A stretch of DNA of 46,706 nt from Streptomyces colonosanans. GTDB taxonomy: Bacteria > Actinomycetota > Actinomycetes > Streptomycetales > Streptomycetaceae. The stretch lies in assembly GCF_001866645.1 (NCBI RefSeq), contig NZ_MLYP01000065.1:1-46706 (forward strand), given 5' to 3'. Below the pieces are notes generated by a model. That model did no database searches, had not been told where the DNA came from, and saw nothing but the letters and a program-made list of their open reading frames with translations. Positions 8,284-16,397 of the stretch are shown here, piece after piece. How positions within the stretch are numbered: the first letter of the stretch is position 1; each line of letters opens with the position of its first letter. A program made the translations under genes and the position numbers.

Positions 8284-9497
8284 CTGCCCACCAGTCCTTC
8301 CAGTACGTCGGCGAGTGCGGTCACCCCGGCCAGGCAGTCGTCCTCGGCGGCCTGCTCGGCCGGGGAGTGCGAGACGCCCGTGGGGTTGCGCACGAACAGC
8401 ATGGCGGTCGGGATGCTCGCGGAGAGGATTCCGGCATCGTGTCCCGCTCCGGTGCCGAGGACGGGCACGGTCAGGCCGGTGTCCTTGCCGAGGATGCGGG
8501 CCAGTTCGTCGCGCAGGGCGTGGTCGAACTCCACGACGGGGGTGAACGACTCGCGGACGACGTCGAGTTCGACGCCGTAGGTGTCCGCGTACGCGCGGGC
8601 CGCCTTCTCGATACCGCCGACGACGGTGTCGAGGCGCTCCTGGTCGGCGGCGCGGGAGTCGAGCCAGCCGCGGACCAGGGAGGGGATGGCGTTGACGCCG
8701 TTGGGCTCGACGGCGAGCTTGCCGAAGGTGGCGACGGCGCCGACGCGTTCGGCCTCGCGACGGGCGGCCAGGACGGTCTCGGCGTAGGACAGCATGGGGT
8801 CGCGGCGGTCGACGAGCCGTGTCGTGCCCGCGTGGTTGGCCTCGCCCCGGAAGTCGAACCGCCACCGGCCGTGCGGCCAGATGGCACTGGCCACGCCCAC
8901 GGGGTCAGCGCTCAGGTCGAGGGCGCGTCCCTGCTCGACGTGCAGTTCGACGAACGCGCCGATACGGCCGAGTCGCTCGGGATCGGCTCCGATGGCGTCG
9001 GGGTCGTAGCCGGCTGCCTCCATGGCCTGCGGCAGGGTGACGCCGTCGGCGCCGGTCAGCCGGTGCGCCGTCTCGAGGGTGAGCTGCCCGGAGGTCAGCC
9101 GGGATCCGACACAGGCGAGCCCGAACCGGGCTCCCTCCTCGTCGCCGAAATTGACGACGGCGAAGGGCCTGTCGAACACGGCACCCCGCGCCCGCAGTTC
9201 GTCGAGGGCCGCGAAGGAGGACACGACCCCGAGGGGTCCGTCGAAGGCACCGCCGTCCGGGACGGAGTCCAGGTGGGATCCGGTGACGACGGCGTCCCCC
9301 GCGGCGGGATCCCCGAGCCAGGCCCACTGGTTCCCGTTCCGGTCGACCTCGTAGGCGAGCCCGCGGGATTCGGCCTGCTCCTTGAACCAGGCCCGGCAGT
9401 CGACGTCGGCGCCGGTCCAGGCGAAACGGCGGTAGCCGCCGGAGGCGGAGCTGCGGCCGATCGGCAGCAGCTCCGCCCACATGCTGTGGAAGGTCAC
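8280..9497 (-). CDS. M20-family amidohydrolase (allantoate amidohydrolase/carbamoylase-like) in the hut operon
   Basis: 405 aa. It is a zinc hydrolase of the amidase/hydantoinase/carbamoylase group. The metal-site motifs are TGSHLDSVPDGGAFDGPLG near residue 75, NFGDEEGARFG near 115, ELHVEQG near 180 and SHSPAEQ near the C-terminus. Homologues are usually labelled allantoate amidohydrolase, but this gene sits between hutU and hutF and is coupled to both by 4-bp GTGA overlaps. I infer that it removes the formyl group from N-formylglutamate, the step the operon otherwise lacks; no HutG-like gene is visible here. The start is GTG at 9497. Ureide metabolism remains possible. Confidence 0.85.
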   Translation of the reverse strand: MTFHSMWAELLPIGRSSASGGYRRFAWTGADVDCRAWFKEQAESRGLAYEVDRNGNQWAWLGDPAAGDAVVTGSHLDSVPDGGAFDGPLGVVSSFAALDELRARGAVFDRPFAVVNFGDEEGARFGLACVGSRLTSGQLTLETAHRLTGADGVTLPQAMEAAGYDPDAIGADPERLGRIGAFVELHVEQGRALDLSADPVGVASAIWPHGRWRFDFRGEANHAGTTRLVDRRDPMLSYAETVLAARREAERVGAVATFGKLAVEPNGVNAIPSLVRGWLDSRAADQERLDTVVGGIEKAARAYADTYGVELDVVRESFTPVVEFDHALRDELARILGKDTGLTVPVLGTGAGHDAGILSASIPTAMLFVRNPTGVSHSPAEQAAEDDCLAGVTALADVLEGLVGR

Positions 9498-11158
9498 GCG
9501 TCGTCACCCTCGCGCATCGGGACGCGGACGCCCCGCTCCTGGGCCACCGACTCGGCGATGTCGTATCCGGCGTCGACATGCCGGATGACGCCCATGCCCG
9601 GGTCGTTGGTGAGGACCCGCCGGATCTTCTCCCCGGCCAGCTTCGTGCCGTCGGCCACCGTCACCTGCCCGGCGTGGAGGGAACGGCCCATGCCGACCCC
9701 GCCGCCGTGGTGGACGGACACCCACGACGCACCCGAGGCCACGTTCACCATGGCGTTCAATAGCGGCCAGTCGGCGATGGCGTCGGAGCCGTCGAGCATC
9801 GCCTCCGTCTCGCGGTAGGGCGAGGCGACGGACCCGCAGTCGAGGTGGTCGCGGCCGATGACGACCGGCGCGGACAGTTCACCACTGGCCACCATGTCGT
9901 TGAACCGCTCGCCGGCCCGGTCCCGCTCACCGTAGCCGAGCCAGCAGATACGGGCGGGCAGGCCCTGGAAGTGGACGCGCTCGCCGGCCAACTTGATCCA
10001 GCGGGCGAGGGACTCGTTCTCGGGGAACAGGTCGAGGATCGCCCGGTCGGTCCTGGCGATGTCGGCCGGGTCGCCGGACAGCGCCGCCCACCGGAAGGGG
10101 CCCTTGCCCTCGCAGAACAGCGGCCGGATGTAGGCGGGCACGAAACCGGGGAAGGCGAACGCCCGCTCGTACCCGGCCAGTTGCGCCTCACCACGGATGG
10201 AGTTGCCGTAGTCGAAGACCTCGGCGCCGGCGTCCAGGAAGCCGACCATCGCCTCCACGTGCCGGGCCATCGACTCCCGGGCGCGGGTGGTGAAGCCGGC
10301 CGGGTCCTTGGCGGCGTAGTCGGCCATGTCCTCGAAGGCGACACCGGTCGGCAGGTACGACAGCGGGTCGTGGGCCGAGGTCTGGTCGGTGACGATGTCG
10401 ATGGGGGCGCTCATGGCCAGCAGCTGCGGGACGAGGTCGGCGGCGTTGCCCAGGACACCGATGGACAGCGGACGGCGCGCGTCGCGTGCCTCGACGGCGA
10501 GCTGGAGGGCGTGCTCCAGGGAGTCGGCCTTCACATCGAGGTACCGGTGCTCGATGCGGCGCTCGATGGCGCGCGGGTCGCAGTCGATGCAGAGCGCGAC
10601 ACCGTCGTTCATGGTGACGGCGAGCGGCTGGGCGCCGCCCATGCCGCCGAGCCCCGCGGTCAACGTGATCGTGCCCGCCAGCGAGCCGCCGAACTTCTTC
10701 GCGGCGACGGCGGCGAACGTCTCGTAGGTGCCCTGAAGGATGCCCTGGGTGCCGATGTAGATCCACGAACCGGCAGTCATCTGCCCGTACATGGTCAGGC
10801 CCAGGGCCTCCAGGCGGCGGAACTCCTCCCAGGTGGCCCAGTCGCCGACCAGGTTGGAGTTGGCGATCAGGACGCGCGGCGCCCACTCGTGGGTCTGCAT
10901 CACGCCGACGGGACGGCCGGACTGGACGAGCATCGTCTCGTCCTGCTTGAGGGTCTGCAGCGTGCGGACCATCGCGTCGAAGGAGCGCCAGTCCCGCGCG
11001 GCCTTGCCGGTACCGCCGTAGACGACGAGCTTGTCGGGGTGCTCGGCGACCTCGGGGTCGAGGTTGTTCTGCAGCATCCGCAGAGCGGCCTCCTGCTGCC
11101 ATCCCAGGGCGCTCAGTTCCGTACCGCGCGGCGCTCGGACAGGGCGAGGTCCTGACAT
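9494..11158 (-). CDS. hutU: Urocanate hydratase
   Basis: 554 aa. It converts urocanate to 4-imidazolone-5-propionate using tightly bound NAD+ as an electrophile; this is step two of histidine degradation. The NAD-binding segment GLGGMGGAQPLAVTMNDG is present, together with the family's N-terminal LQNNLDPEVAEHPDKLVVYGG and a C-terminal HHGGGVGMGRSLHAGQ. Length matches bacterial HutU. AGGAGG lies 6-7 nt upstream of the ATG at 11158. It is the first gene of the operon hutU-M20-hutF-hutI; hutH is not in the window. The promoter region holds a perfect GTGAA-N7-TTCAC palindrome. Confidence 0.96.
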   Translation of the reverse strand: MSGPRPVRAPRGTELSALGWQQEAALRMLQNNLDPEVAEHPDKLVVYGGTGKAARDWRSFDAMVRTLQTLKQDETMLVQSGRPVGVMQTHEWAPRVLIANSNLVGDWATWEEFRRLEALGLTMYGQMTAGSWIYIGTQGILQGTYETFAAVAAKKFGGSLAGTITLTAGLGGMGGAQPLAVTMNDGVALCIDCDPRAIERRIEHRYLDVKADSLEHALQLAVEARDARRPLSIGVLGNAADLVPQLLAMSAPIDIVTDQTSAHDPLSYLPTGVAFEDMADYAAKDPAGFTTRARESMARHVEAMVGFLDAGAEVFDYGNSIRGEAQLAGYERAFAFPGFVPAYIRPLFCEGKGPFRWAALSGDPADIARTDRAILDLFPENESLARWIKLAGERVHFQGLPARICWLGYGERDRAGERFNDMVASGELSAPVVIGRDHLDCGSVASPYRETEAMLDGSDAIADWPLLNAMVNVASGASWVSVHHGGGVGMGRSLHAGQVTVADGTKLAGEKIRRVLTNDPGMGVIRHVDAGYDIAESVAQERGVRVPMREGDDA

Positions 11159-11207
11159 GGTCTGCCTCCTGATGGACGGCCGCACGCGGCCGACGGCGCG
11201 CGGACTA

Positions 11208-11242
11208 GTGAAGTTGTTATTCACATCCTGGCGACGTGAATA
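11208..11242. promoter_or_regulatory. Palindromic operator candidate in front of hutU
   Basis: GTGAA-N7-TTCAC (11208-11224) is a perfect inverted repeat in a locally AT-rich stretch, 50 bp upstream of the hutU start codon. Its right half also forms TATTCAC-N11-GTGAATA with a second half-site at 11236-11242. A similar ATCAA-N7-TTCAA palindrome lies upstream of the RpiR-type regulator gene (16205-16221). The position suits a repressor of hutU, and possibly of the divergent decarboxylase gene. Factor identity is inference. Confidence 0.55.
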
Positions 11243-11337
11243 GAAGTAGTCAATACGTCGGTGTGCCAGCGGTACGGCGACAGGGATGTTTGGCTGGATG
11301 CATGTCCGCAGAAGCTGACACGGGAACGGGGGACGCG

Positions 11338-12723
11338 GTGACTATGAAGGACAACGGGGCGGGGCCGGCCGCCGGGACCGGGCATCCGGGGGACATCGGA
11401 CGGGTGACGCGCCGGGACGAGGCCGTACGGAGCGCCGTCGAACAGGGCCTGCTGGGGCCGGGCGCTCCCATCGTCGGCCTCCTGGACGTCGTCGGCATCC
11501 GGGACTCGGCGGCGGAGCTGCGGGCGGCCTTCGACGCAGTGGTCGCACCGGGCACGCCAGTGCTGCACGCCTTCGCGGTGAAGGCGACCCCGCTCGTACC
11601 GGTGCTGCGGCTGCTGAGCGAGGCCGGGATCGGCGCTGAGGTGGCGAGCCCCGGGGAGCTGGCCCTTGCCCGGGCGGCCGGGGTGGCGCCGGAGCGGACC
11701 GTCCTCGACTCGCCCGCCAAGACACCGGCCGAGTTGCGGGAGGCGCTGGCACTGGGCATCGCCGTGAACGCGGACAGCCCGCAGGAGCTGGAGCGGATCG
11801 ACGGCCTCGTCCGTACGACCCGGACGGACTCCCCCCTGGGAATCCGGGTCAATCCGCAGATCGGGGCCGGTTCGATCGAGGCGCTGTCGACGGCGACGGC
11901 GACGTCCAAGTTCGGAGTGGCGCTGCGGGACGAGGGGGCGCGTGCGTGGGTGGTGCGCGCCTACGCCGAGCGGCCGTGGCTGACGCGGCTGCACGCGCAC
12001 TCCGGTTCGCAGGGCATGCCGCTGTCGCTGATGGCACGGGGCATCGCGGAGGCGTACACGCTCGCCGAGGAGATCAACCGGCATGTGGGGCGCCGGCAGA
12101 TCGACACGATCGACATCGGCGGCGGGCTGCACGTGAACTTCGATTCGGACGTCACGACACCCACCTACGCGCAGTACGCGCGACTGCTGGCGGAGGCGGT
12201 GCCGGGGCTGTTCGACGGGCGGTACGGGCTGGTCACCGAGTTCGGACGGTCGCTGCTGGCCAAGCACGGGACCGTGGTGGCGCGGGTGGAGTACGCGAAG
12301 AGCGCGGGCGGCCGGGCCGTCGCGGTCACACACGCGGGCGTCCAGGTGGCGACCCGCACGGTGTACGCGCCGGCGTCCTGGCCGCTGCGGATCGCGGCGT
12401 ACGACGCGAAAGGGCACCCGAAGAAGGGGCCCGAGGTGGTGCAGGACGTGGCGGGACCGGCGTGCTTCGCGGGCGACCTGCTGGCCGAGGGGCGCAGGCT
12501 GCCGCTCCTGGAGCAGGGCGACTACGCGGCGGCACTGGACACCGGGGCGTACTACTTCGCGCACCACTACGCGTACAACTCCCTGGCGCGGCCGGGAGTG
12601 TACGGCTACGCGCCGGGCGAGGACGGCGGGATCCGGTTCGCCCTCGTACGCAAGCCGCAGACGGTCGAGGAGATCGTGGCGGAGTCGGGCGGGGAGCACA
12701 CGGGCGCGCTGACGGCCCTGTGA
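11338..12723 (+). CDS. PLP-dependent fold-III decarboxylase (diaminopimelate decarboxylase-like)
   Basis: 461 aa. It is an alanine-racemase-fold decarboxylase of the LysA/ornithine decarboxylase group. The Schiff-base lysine is K82 in HAFAVKATP. Other motifs are HAHSGSQGM, the glycine-rich phosphate-binding DIGGGLHVNF, EFGRSLL, the intersubunit cysteine in GPACFAGDLL, and GAYYFAHHYAYNS near the C-terminus. Substrate cannot be read from the sequence; it need not be the essential LysA. The start is uncertain: GTG 11338 has GGGGGA 5 nt upstream, while ATG 11344 and ATG 11302 are alternatives. It is divergent from the hut operon and may share its regulator. Confidence 0.82.
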   Translation: MTMKDNGAGPAAGTGHPGDIGRVTRRDEAVRSAVEQGLLGPGAPIVGLLDVVGIRDSAAELRAAFDAVVAPGTPVLHAFAVKATPLVPVLRLLSEAGIGAEVASPGELALARAAGVAPERTVLDSPAKTPAELREALALGIAVNADSPQELERIDGLVRTTRTDSPLGIRVNPQIGAGSIEALSTATATSKFGVALRDEGARAWVVRAYAERPWLTRLHAHSGSQGMPLSLMARGIAEAYTLAEEINRHVGRRQIDTIDIGGGLHVNFDSDVTTPTYAQYARLLAEAVPGLFDGRYGLVTEFGRSLLAKHGTVVARVEYAKSAGGRAVAVTHAGVQVATRTVYAPASWPLRIAAYDAKGHPKKGPEVVQDVAGPACFAGDLLAEGRRLPLLEQGDYAAALDTGAYYFAHHYAYNSLARPGVYGYAPGEDGGIRFALVRKPQTVEEIVAESGGEHTGALTAL

Positions 12724-12933
12724 CCGTGCCCCGTACGCCCCAGCCCGCGGACCCGCACGTCGGTCCGCGCACGCCCCGGTGATCCCCAACACCCTTGTAA
12801 TCAAGGTCAATCGACTCACTTTAGTAACCCGGCGCATGTCCCACTGGAAAATGCCAGAAGCCTCACCCCCTTGCGCACACGTTGCGTAGCCTCGGCGTCA
12901 CTCAGCCGTACCCGAGGTGGGAGGGGAGCGACG

Positions 12934-13332
12934 GTGCCCGGAATCGACGAGTGCCTGCTGGAAGCCATGCGACTGCCCGGTGCCCGGGGCGCCGCGGTGG
13001 TCGACTGGACCAGCGGGCTCGCCCTGGGCACGGTCGGGGACTCACCAGGCGGCGACCACGAGAGGACCGCGGCGGAAGCGGCGGAACTGGCCCGGCTGGC
13101 CGCCGAGCACCGCGCGTTCGCCCCGGAGGGAGACGCCGACTGGTCCGAGAACGCATGCCCGGTCGAGGATCTGATCATCGCCAACCGGGACAGCTACCAC
13201 CTGCTGCGGTTCGTCCCGACCACCTTCGACAGCAGCGTCTTCCTGCATCTGTGGCTGGCCCGCGAGGAGGGCAACCTGGCCCTCGCCCGTATCCGGCTCG
13301 GTGAGATGGCCGGACGGCTGGTGCTGGGATGA
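12934..13332 (+). CDS. Roadblock/LC7-like protein (first of operon)
   Basis: 132 aa. It is a small cytoplasmic protein of the Roadblock/LC7 type, related to the last gene of the same operon: ARGAAVVDWTSGLALGTVGD here matches ATGVALVDYTSGMALGTMGG there, and VEDLIIANRDSYHLLRF matches IEDILITLNDQYHLIRL. Roadblock proteins usually regulate small GTPases or form signalling scaffolds. The start is GTG 12934, with GAGGGGAG 5-6 nt upstream; an upstream in-frame ATG at 12871 lacks such a site. Its stop overlaps the next start (ATGA), so the two are translationally coupled. Function is unknown. Confidence 0.82.
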   Translation: MPGIDECLLEAMRLPGARGAAVVDWTSGLALGTVGDSPGGDHERTAAEAAELARLAAEHRAFAPEGDADWSENACPVEDLIIANRDSYHLLRFVPTTFDSSVFLHLWLAREEGNLALARIRLGEMAGRLVLG

Positions 13333-14174
13333 CGACGGTCAGGATGCCTTCACCGCCCCCGTTGCCCCTACGGCAGCGGGCACAGATCCCGAGCGCCGGC
13401 CTCTCTCCCATGCTCGACCGGCTTGCCGGTGAACGGGCCACCGGAGTGCTGATGCGCGAAGGCGGCATGCTCTACCTGTCCGAGGGCCAGGTGGTGTACG
13501 CCGAGAGCCCCGCGACCCCGGGCCTCGACGCTCTGCTCATCACGCGCGGCACGCTCGACGCCGACGGCTGGCGGGAGGCGGTCGCACAGGCGGGGGCGCG
13601 GCAACGGGTCGGACGGTTCCTGGTCGACAGCGGCCGCATCGGCGAGGGCGCGCTGGAACTGTGCCATCTGGGGGCGCTGTACGACGCGGCGTACTTCGTC
13701 CTCGGCCCGAGCAGCGCCCCGGTCCATTTCCGGTACGGCGAGGCGCATTGGCTGGGCCCCGTGCATCCGGTCCCGGTGGCCGCGCTGGAACGCGAGACAG
13801 TGCGCCGCCGCGAACTGCTCCACGGGATCTGGCCCGACCCTGCGACGGACGAGGCCCCCCTCGTCCGTGCCGCCCGCCCCGCGAAGCTGACGGTCACCCC
13901 CCGCCAGAGCGCGGTGCTCGACCGGATCGACGGCGTACGCACGGCGGCGGACATCTCGCGGGCACTCGGCCGCCCGGCCTTCCACACGCTGGTGGACGTA
14001 CGGCGACTGGCCGCGGCGGGCGTCATAGCGCCCAGCGGTGTGGGCGGTGGGCGGCCCTCGGCCGAGCCCGCGGGCGGCGGCACCTCACCCGCCCCCACCG
14101 AACCGACGCTGCCTCACGCCGATCCCCACATCACGTTGCTGAAGAGGCTCAGGGATGCGCTGGAGGCCCTTTGA
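13329..14174 (+). CDS. PATAN (DUF4388) domain protein with C-terminal winged-helix-like segment
   Basis: 281 aa. Residues about 25-125 resemble the PATAN/DUF4388 domain found at the N-terminus of cyanobacterial PatA: G-V-L-M-REGGMLYLSEGQVVYAE followed by the A-L-L region. Residues about 190-240 (RQSAVLDRIDGVRTAADISRALG..LVDVRRLAAAGVI) look like the winged-helix tail commonly attached to DUF4388. The last 40 residues are Pro/Gly-rich and low-complexity. The ATG overlaps the preceding stop by 4 bp. PATAN domains are linked to Roadblock/GTPase signalling in other phyla, but no GTPase is encoded nearby. Role unknown. Confidence 0.78.
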   Translation: MTTVRMPSPPPLPLRQRAQIPSAGLSPMLDRLAGERATGVLMREGGMLYLSEGQVVYAESPATPGLDALLITRGTLDADGWREAVAQAGARQRVGRFLVDSGRIGEGALELCHLGALYDAAYFVLGPSSAPVHFRYGEAHWLGPVHPVPVAALERETVRRRELLHGIWPDPATDEAPLVRAARPAKLTVTPRQSAVLDRIDGVRTAADISRALGRPAFHTLVDVRRLAAAGVIAPSGVGGGRPSAEPAGGGTSPAPTEPTLPHADPHITLLKRLRDALEAL

Positions 14175-14214
14175 CCGGATCGAACGGCAACGCCCTGCCG
14201 AGAGGAGACCCCTG

Positions 14215-14733
14215 ATGGACGCGGAGCCCGAGGTCCTGGCCGAACTCCACCGGCTGAGAACCCGTATCCCCCAGCTGACCGGTGCCCTCGCCGCCAGCGT
14301 CGACGGACTCGTCCTCGCACGGGACACCCCCGGAATCGAGGCGGAGGGCGTCGCCGCGCTCACGGCCGCGGCGCTCGGCGTCGCCCAGCGGATGACCGAC
14401 GCCACCGGCCAGGGCGACTTCCGCGAACTGCTCGTCCGTGGCGTCAACGGCTATGTGGCCACGTACGCGGCAGGCCGCAGCGCCGTCCTGACGCTGCTGG
14501 CCGAGGACCGCGTCAACGTCGGCCGGCTGCACCTGGAGGGCCGCCGGGCAAGTACCCGGATCGGCAAGTTGGTCGACGAAGCCGCCGCCCGGGACGAGCC
14601 CGCGCCGCAGCCCCGCGCCACCAGGAGCACTGCGAAGACCACCACCGGGCCCACCCCCCTGCCGACCCGCACCACACGCACGTCCACGCGCCCCCGATCG
14701 GCCGCGAACGCGCACACCACCACCGAAAGTTGA
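14215..14733 (+). CDS. Second Roadblock/LC7-type protein
   Basis: 172 aa. The first 125 residues fit a Roadblock/LC7 fold: LRTRIPQLTGALAASVDGLVLA, an alternating helix-strand pattern, and GYVATYAAGRSAVLTLLA. The tail (about 125-172) is Thr/Pro/Arg-rich and likely disordered. AGAGGAGA lies 6 nt upstream of the ATG at 14215; an upstream ATG at 14155 overlaps the previous gene and lacks a site. It is more diverged from the other two Roadblock proteins than they are from each other. Same operon, 40 bp after the PATAN gene. Confidence 0.8.
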   Translation: MDAEPEVLAELHRLRTRIPQLTGALAASVDGLVLARDTPGIEAEGVAALTAAALGVAQRMTDATGQGDFRELLVRGVNGYVATYAAGRSAVLTLLAEDRVNVGRLHLEGRRASTRIGKLVDEAAARDEPAPQPRATRSTAKTTTGPTPLPTRTTRTSTRPRSAANAHTTTES

Positions 14734-14749
14734 AAGGACACACCCGAAA

Positions 14750-15124
14750 ATGGCCAACACCGAAACCGCGCTGAAAGAGGCGCTCGCCTCGATCGAAGGC
14801 GCGACCGGAGTCGCCCTCGTCGACTACACCAGCGGCATGGCTCTGGGCACGATGGGCGGCAGCAAGAGCTTCGACCTGACGGTCGCGGCCGCCGGCAACA
14901 CCGATGTCGTACGGGCCAAGCTGCGCACCATGGAGCACCTGGGGCTCAAGGGGCAGATCGAGGACATCCTGATCACGCTGAACGACCAGTACCACCTGAT
15001 CCGGCTGCTCACCGGCCGCGGCGGCAACGGTCTGTTCCTCTACCTCGTCCTGGACTCCAAGCGCGCCAACCTGGCGATGGCCCGCCACCAGTTGAAGAAG
15101 ATCGAGGAGGATCTGGAGGTCTGA
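14750..15124 (+). CDS. Third Roadblock/LC7-like protein
   Basis: 124 aa. It is a single compact domain with no tail, paralogous to the first gene of the operon. The sequence ends with a lysine-rich helix MARHQLKKIEEDLEV. GAAAGGA lies about 9 nt before the ATG, 16 bp after the previous stop. The set of three Roadblock-type proteins plus a PATAN protein suggests a multi-subunit complex (inference). Unlike streptomycete conservons, this operon has no sensor-kinase-like CvnA, DUF742 CvnC or GTPase CvnD. Confidence 0.85.
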   Translation: MANTETALKEALASIEGATGVALVDYTSGMALGTMGGSKSFDLTVAAAGNTDVVRAKLRTMEHLGLKGQIEDILITLNDQYHLIRLLTGRGGNGLFLYLVLDSKRANLAMARHQLKKIEEDLEV

Positions 15125-15196
15125 CCTCCCGGCCCGCCCGCTGTCAGCATGGGCCGCACGAGCGCTGTGGTACGGCGGCGCGCCCCGCCCGGGGCC

Positions 15197-15215
15197 GCGT
15201 CGCCGGCCGCGACGC
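15197..15215 (+). terminator. Candidate hairpin after the Roadblock operon
   Basis: A 7-bp stem, GCGTCGC with GCGACGC and a 5-nt loop, lies 73 nt after the last stop codon, in an otherwise featureless GC-rich spacer (15125-15326) between convergent genes. Weak evidence. Confidence 0.35.
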
Positions 15216-15326
15216 CGGTGGCGCGGCAGCCCGTGAGCGGCTTGCCCGCGGGCGCGTCACCACGGCGGGGGCGGGTCCGTCACCGCCACGACGCGGACAA
15301 GTCCGAAGAACCGGCGCCCGGCAGGA

Positions 15327-16169
15327 CTACTCCACGAACAGCCCCTTGGCCGCCGCGCGCGCGTCGAACTCCTCCAGCCTGGCCTGGGCGTCCGGCAGGT
15401 CGTCGCACATCGCCTCCAGCAGGACCCGGCCGAGCAGCATCGGCGAACAGGCCGTGTCGAAGGCGAGCCCGGTACCGACCGCGGCCGGCAGCAGCAGGTC
15501 CGAGACCTTCGCCACCGGCGCGAACGCCGAGTCGGCGACCGTGACCACCGTCAGACCCGCTTCCTGGGCGTACGCCAGTGCGTCCACGACCTCGCGCGGA
15601 TGCCGGGGCAGCGCGAAGCAGAGCAGCGCGCTCGCGCCCGCCCGTACGGCCGCGTCGACACGGTCGTGGAGCATCGTGCCGCCCTCGTGGAGCAGCCGCA
15701 CATCCGGGTGGACCTTCGCGGCGAAGTAGGAGAAGCCGTACGCCTGGGAGGCCGCGGCCCGCAGGCCGAGCACGGGCAGGGGGCGCGAGGCGGCGAGGAT
15801 CCGTCCCGCCTTGCGCACGGGCCGCGGATCGGCCAGCGCCTCCGCCAGATGTCTGAGGTTCTCGATCTCGGCTTCGACGGCCTGCTGGTACTCGTTGCAG
15901 GAGCCCGGGTCCACCGCCTGTTCGACAGGTGCGACCTCACGCAGGTGCTTGCGCAGGGCCGGGTAGCCGTCGAAGCCGAGGGCGACCGCGAACCGGGTCA
16001 CGGACGGCTGACTGACCCCCGCGAGTTCGGCGAGTTCGACGCTCGACAGGAACGGCACGTCGGCGGCGCGCCGCACCATGCTGTGGGCGATGCGCCGCTG
16101 GGTCGGCGTCAGCCGGTGCCCCTCGAAGAGCGCCTGCAGCCGTGCGGCAGGACTGTCGGTCACGCTCAT
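15327..16169 (-). CDS. MurR/RpiR-family transcriptional regulator
   Basis: 280 aa. The N-terminal HTH_6 domain (about 1-80) contains LSSVELAELAGVSQPSVTRFAVALGFDGYPALRKHL, typical of RpiR regulators. The C-terminal SIS sugar-isomerase-like domain (about 125-260) would bind a phosphosugar or other ligand. GGAGGGGGAG upstream supports the ATG at 16169. No sugar-metabolism gene adjoins it. Its upstream region contains ATCAA-N7-TTCAA, similar to the perfect GTGAA-N7-TTCAC before hutU, so I infer it may autoregulate and control histidine utilisation. Confidence 0.88.
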   Translation of the reverse strand: MSVTDSPAARLQALFEGHRLTPTQRRIAHSMVRRAADVPFLSSVELAELAGVSQPSVTRFAVALGFDGYPALRKHLREVAPVEQAVDPGSCNEYQQAVEAEIENLRHLAEALADPRPVRKAGRILAASRPLPVLGLRAAASQAYGFSYFAAKVHPDVRLLHEGGTMLHDRVDAAVRAGASALLCFALPRHPREVVDALAYAQEAGLTVVTVADSAFAPVAKVSDLLLPAAVGTGLAFDTACSPMLLGRVLLEAMCDDLPDAQARLEEFDARAAAKGLFVE

Positions 16170-16204
16170 GACGCGCTCCCCCTCCAGAGTCCGCGAACCG
16201 AACC

Positions 16205-16221
16205 ATCAACAACCTATTCAA
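16205..16221. promoter_or_regulatory. Candidate autoregulatory palindrome upstream of rpiR-type gene
   Basis: ATCAA-N7-TTCAA lies 36-52 bp upstream of the start codon, in a locally AT-rich stretch. It shares spacing and the TATTCA core with the hutU operator candidate. Confidence 0.4.
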
Positions 16222-16397
16222 ACACCAAGACGCCTGCATGGCGATATGCAAGCCGGGCGTCGGCCGTTGCCGCCGGGCCGCGGCACAAGCGTCCGCGCCG
16301 TGCTCACAGCGCTCGGCGTGCTCCCGGAAGGCCCCCGCCTGAACAGGGGGGCTATCCCCAGTGCGGCGGGCGCCCTGCCTCTCCTAACGTGGTGCGC

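Noticed and set aside
8284..8865. N-terminal extension of HutF
   Set aside because: The open frame continues, but its translation is an Arg/Pro-rich shadow of the M20 gene; GTG 8283 gives a normal HutF start.
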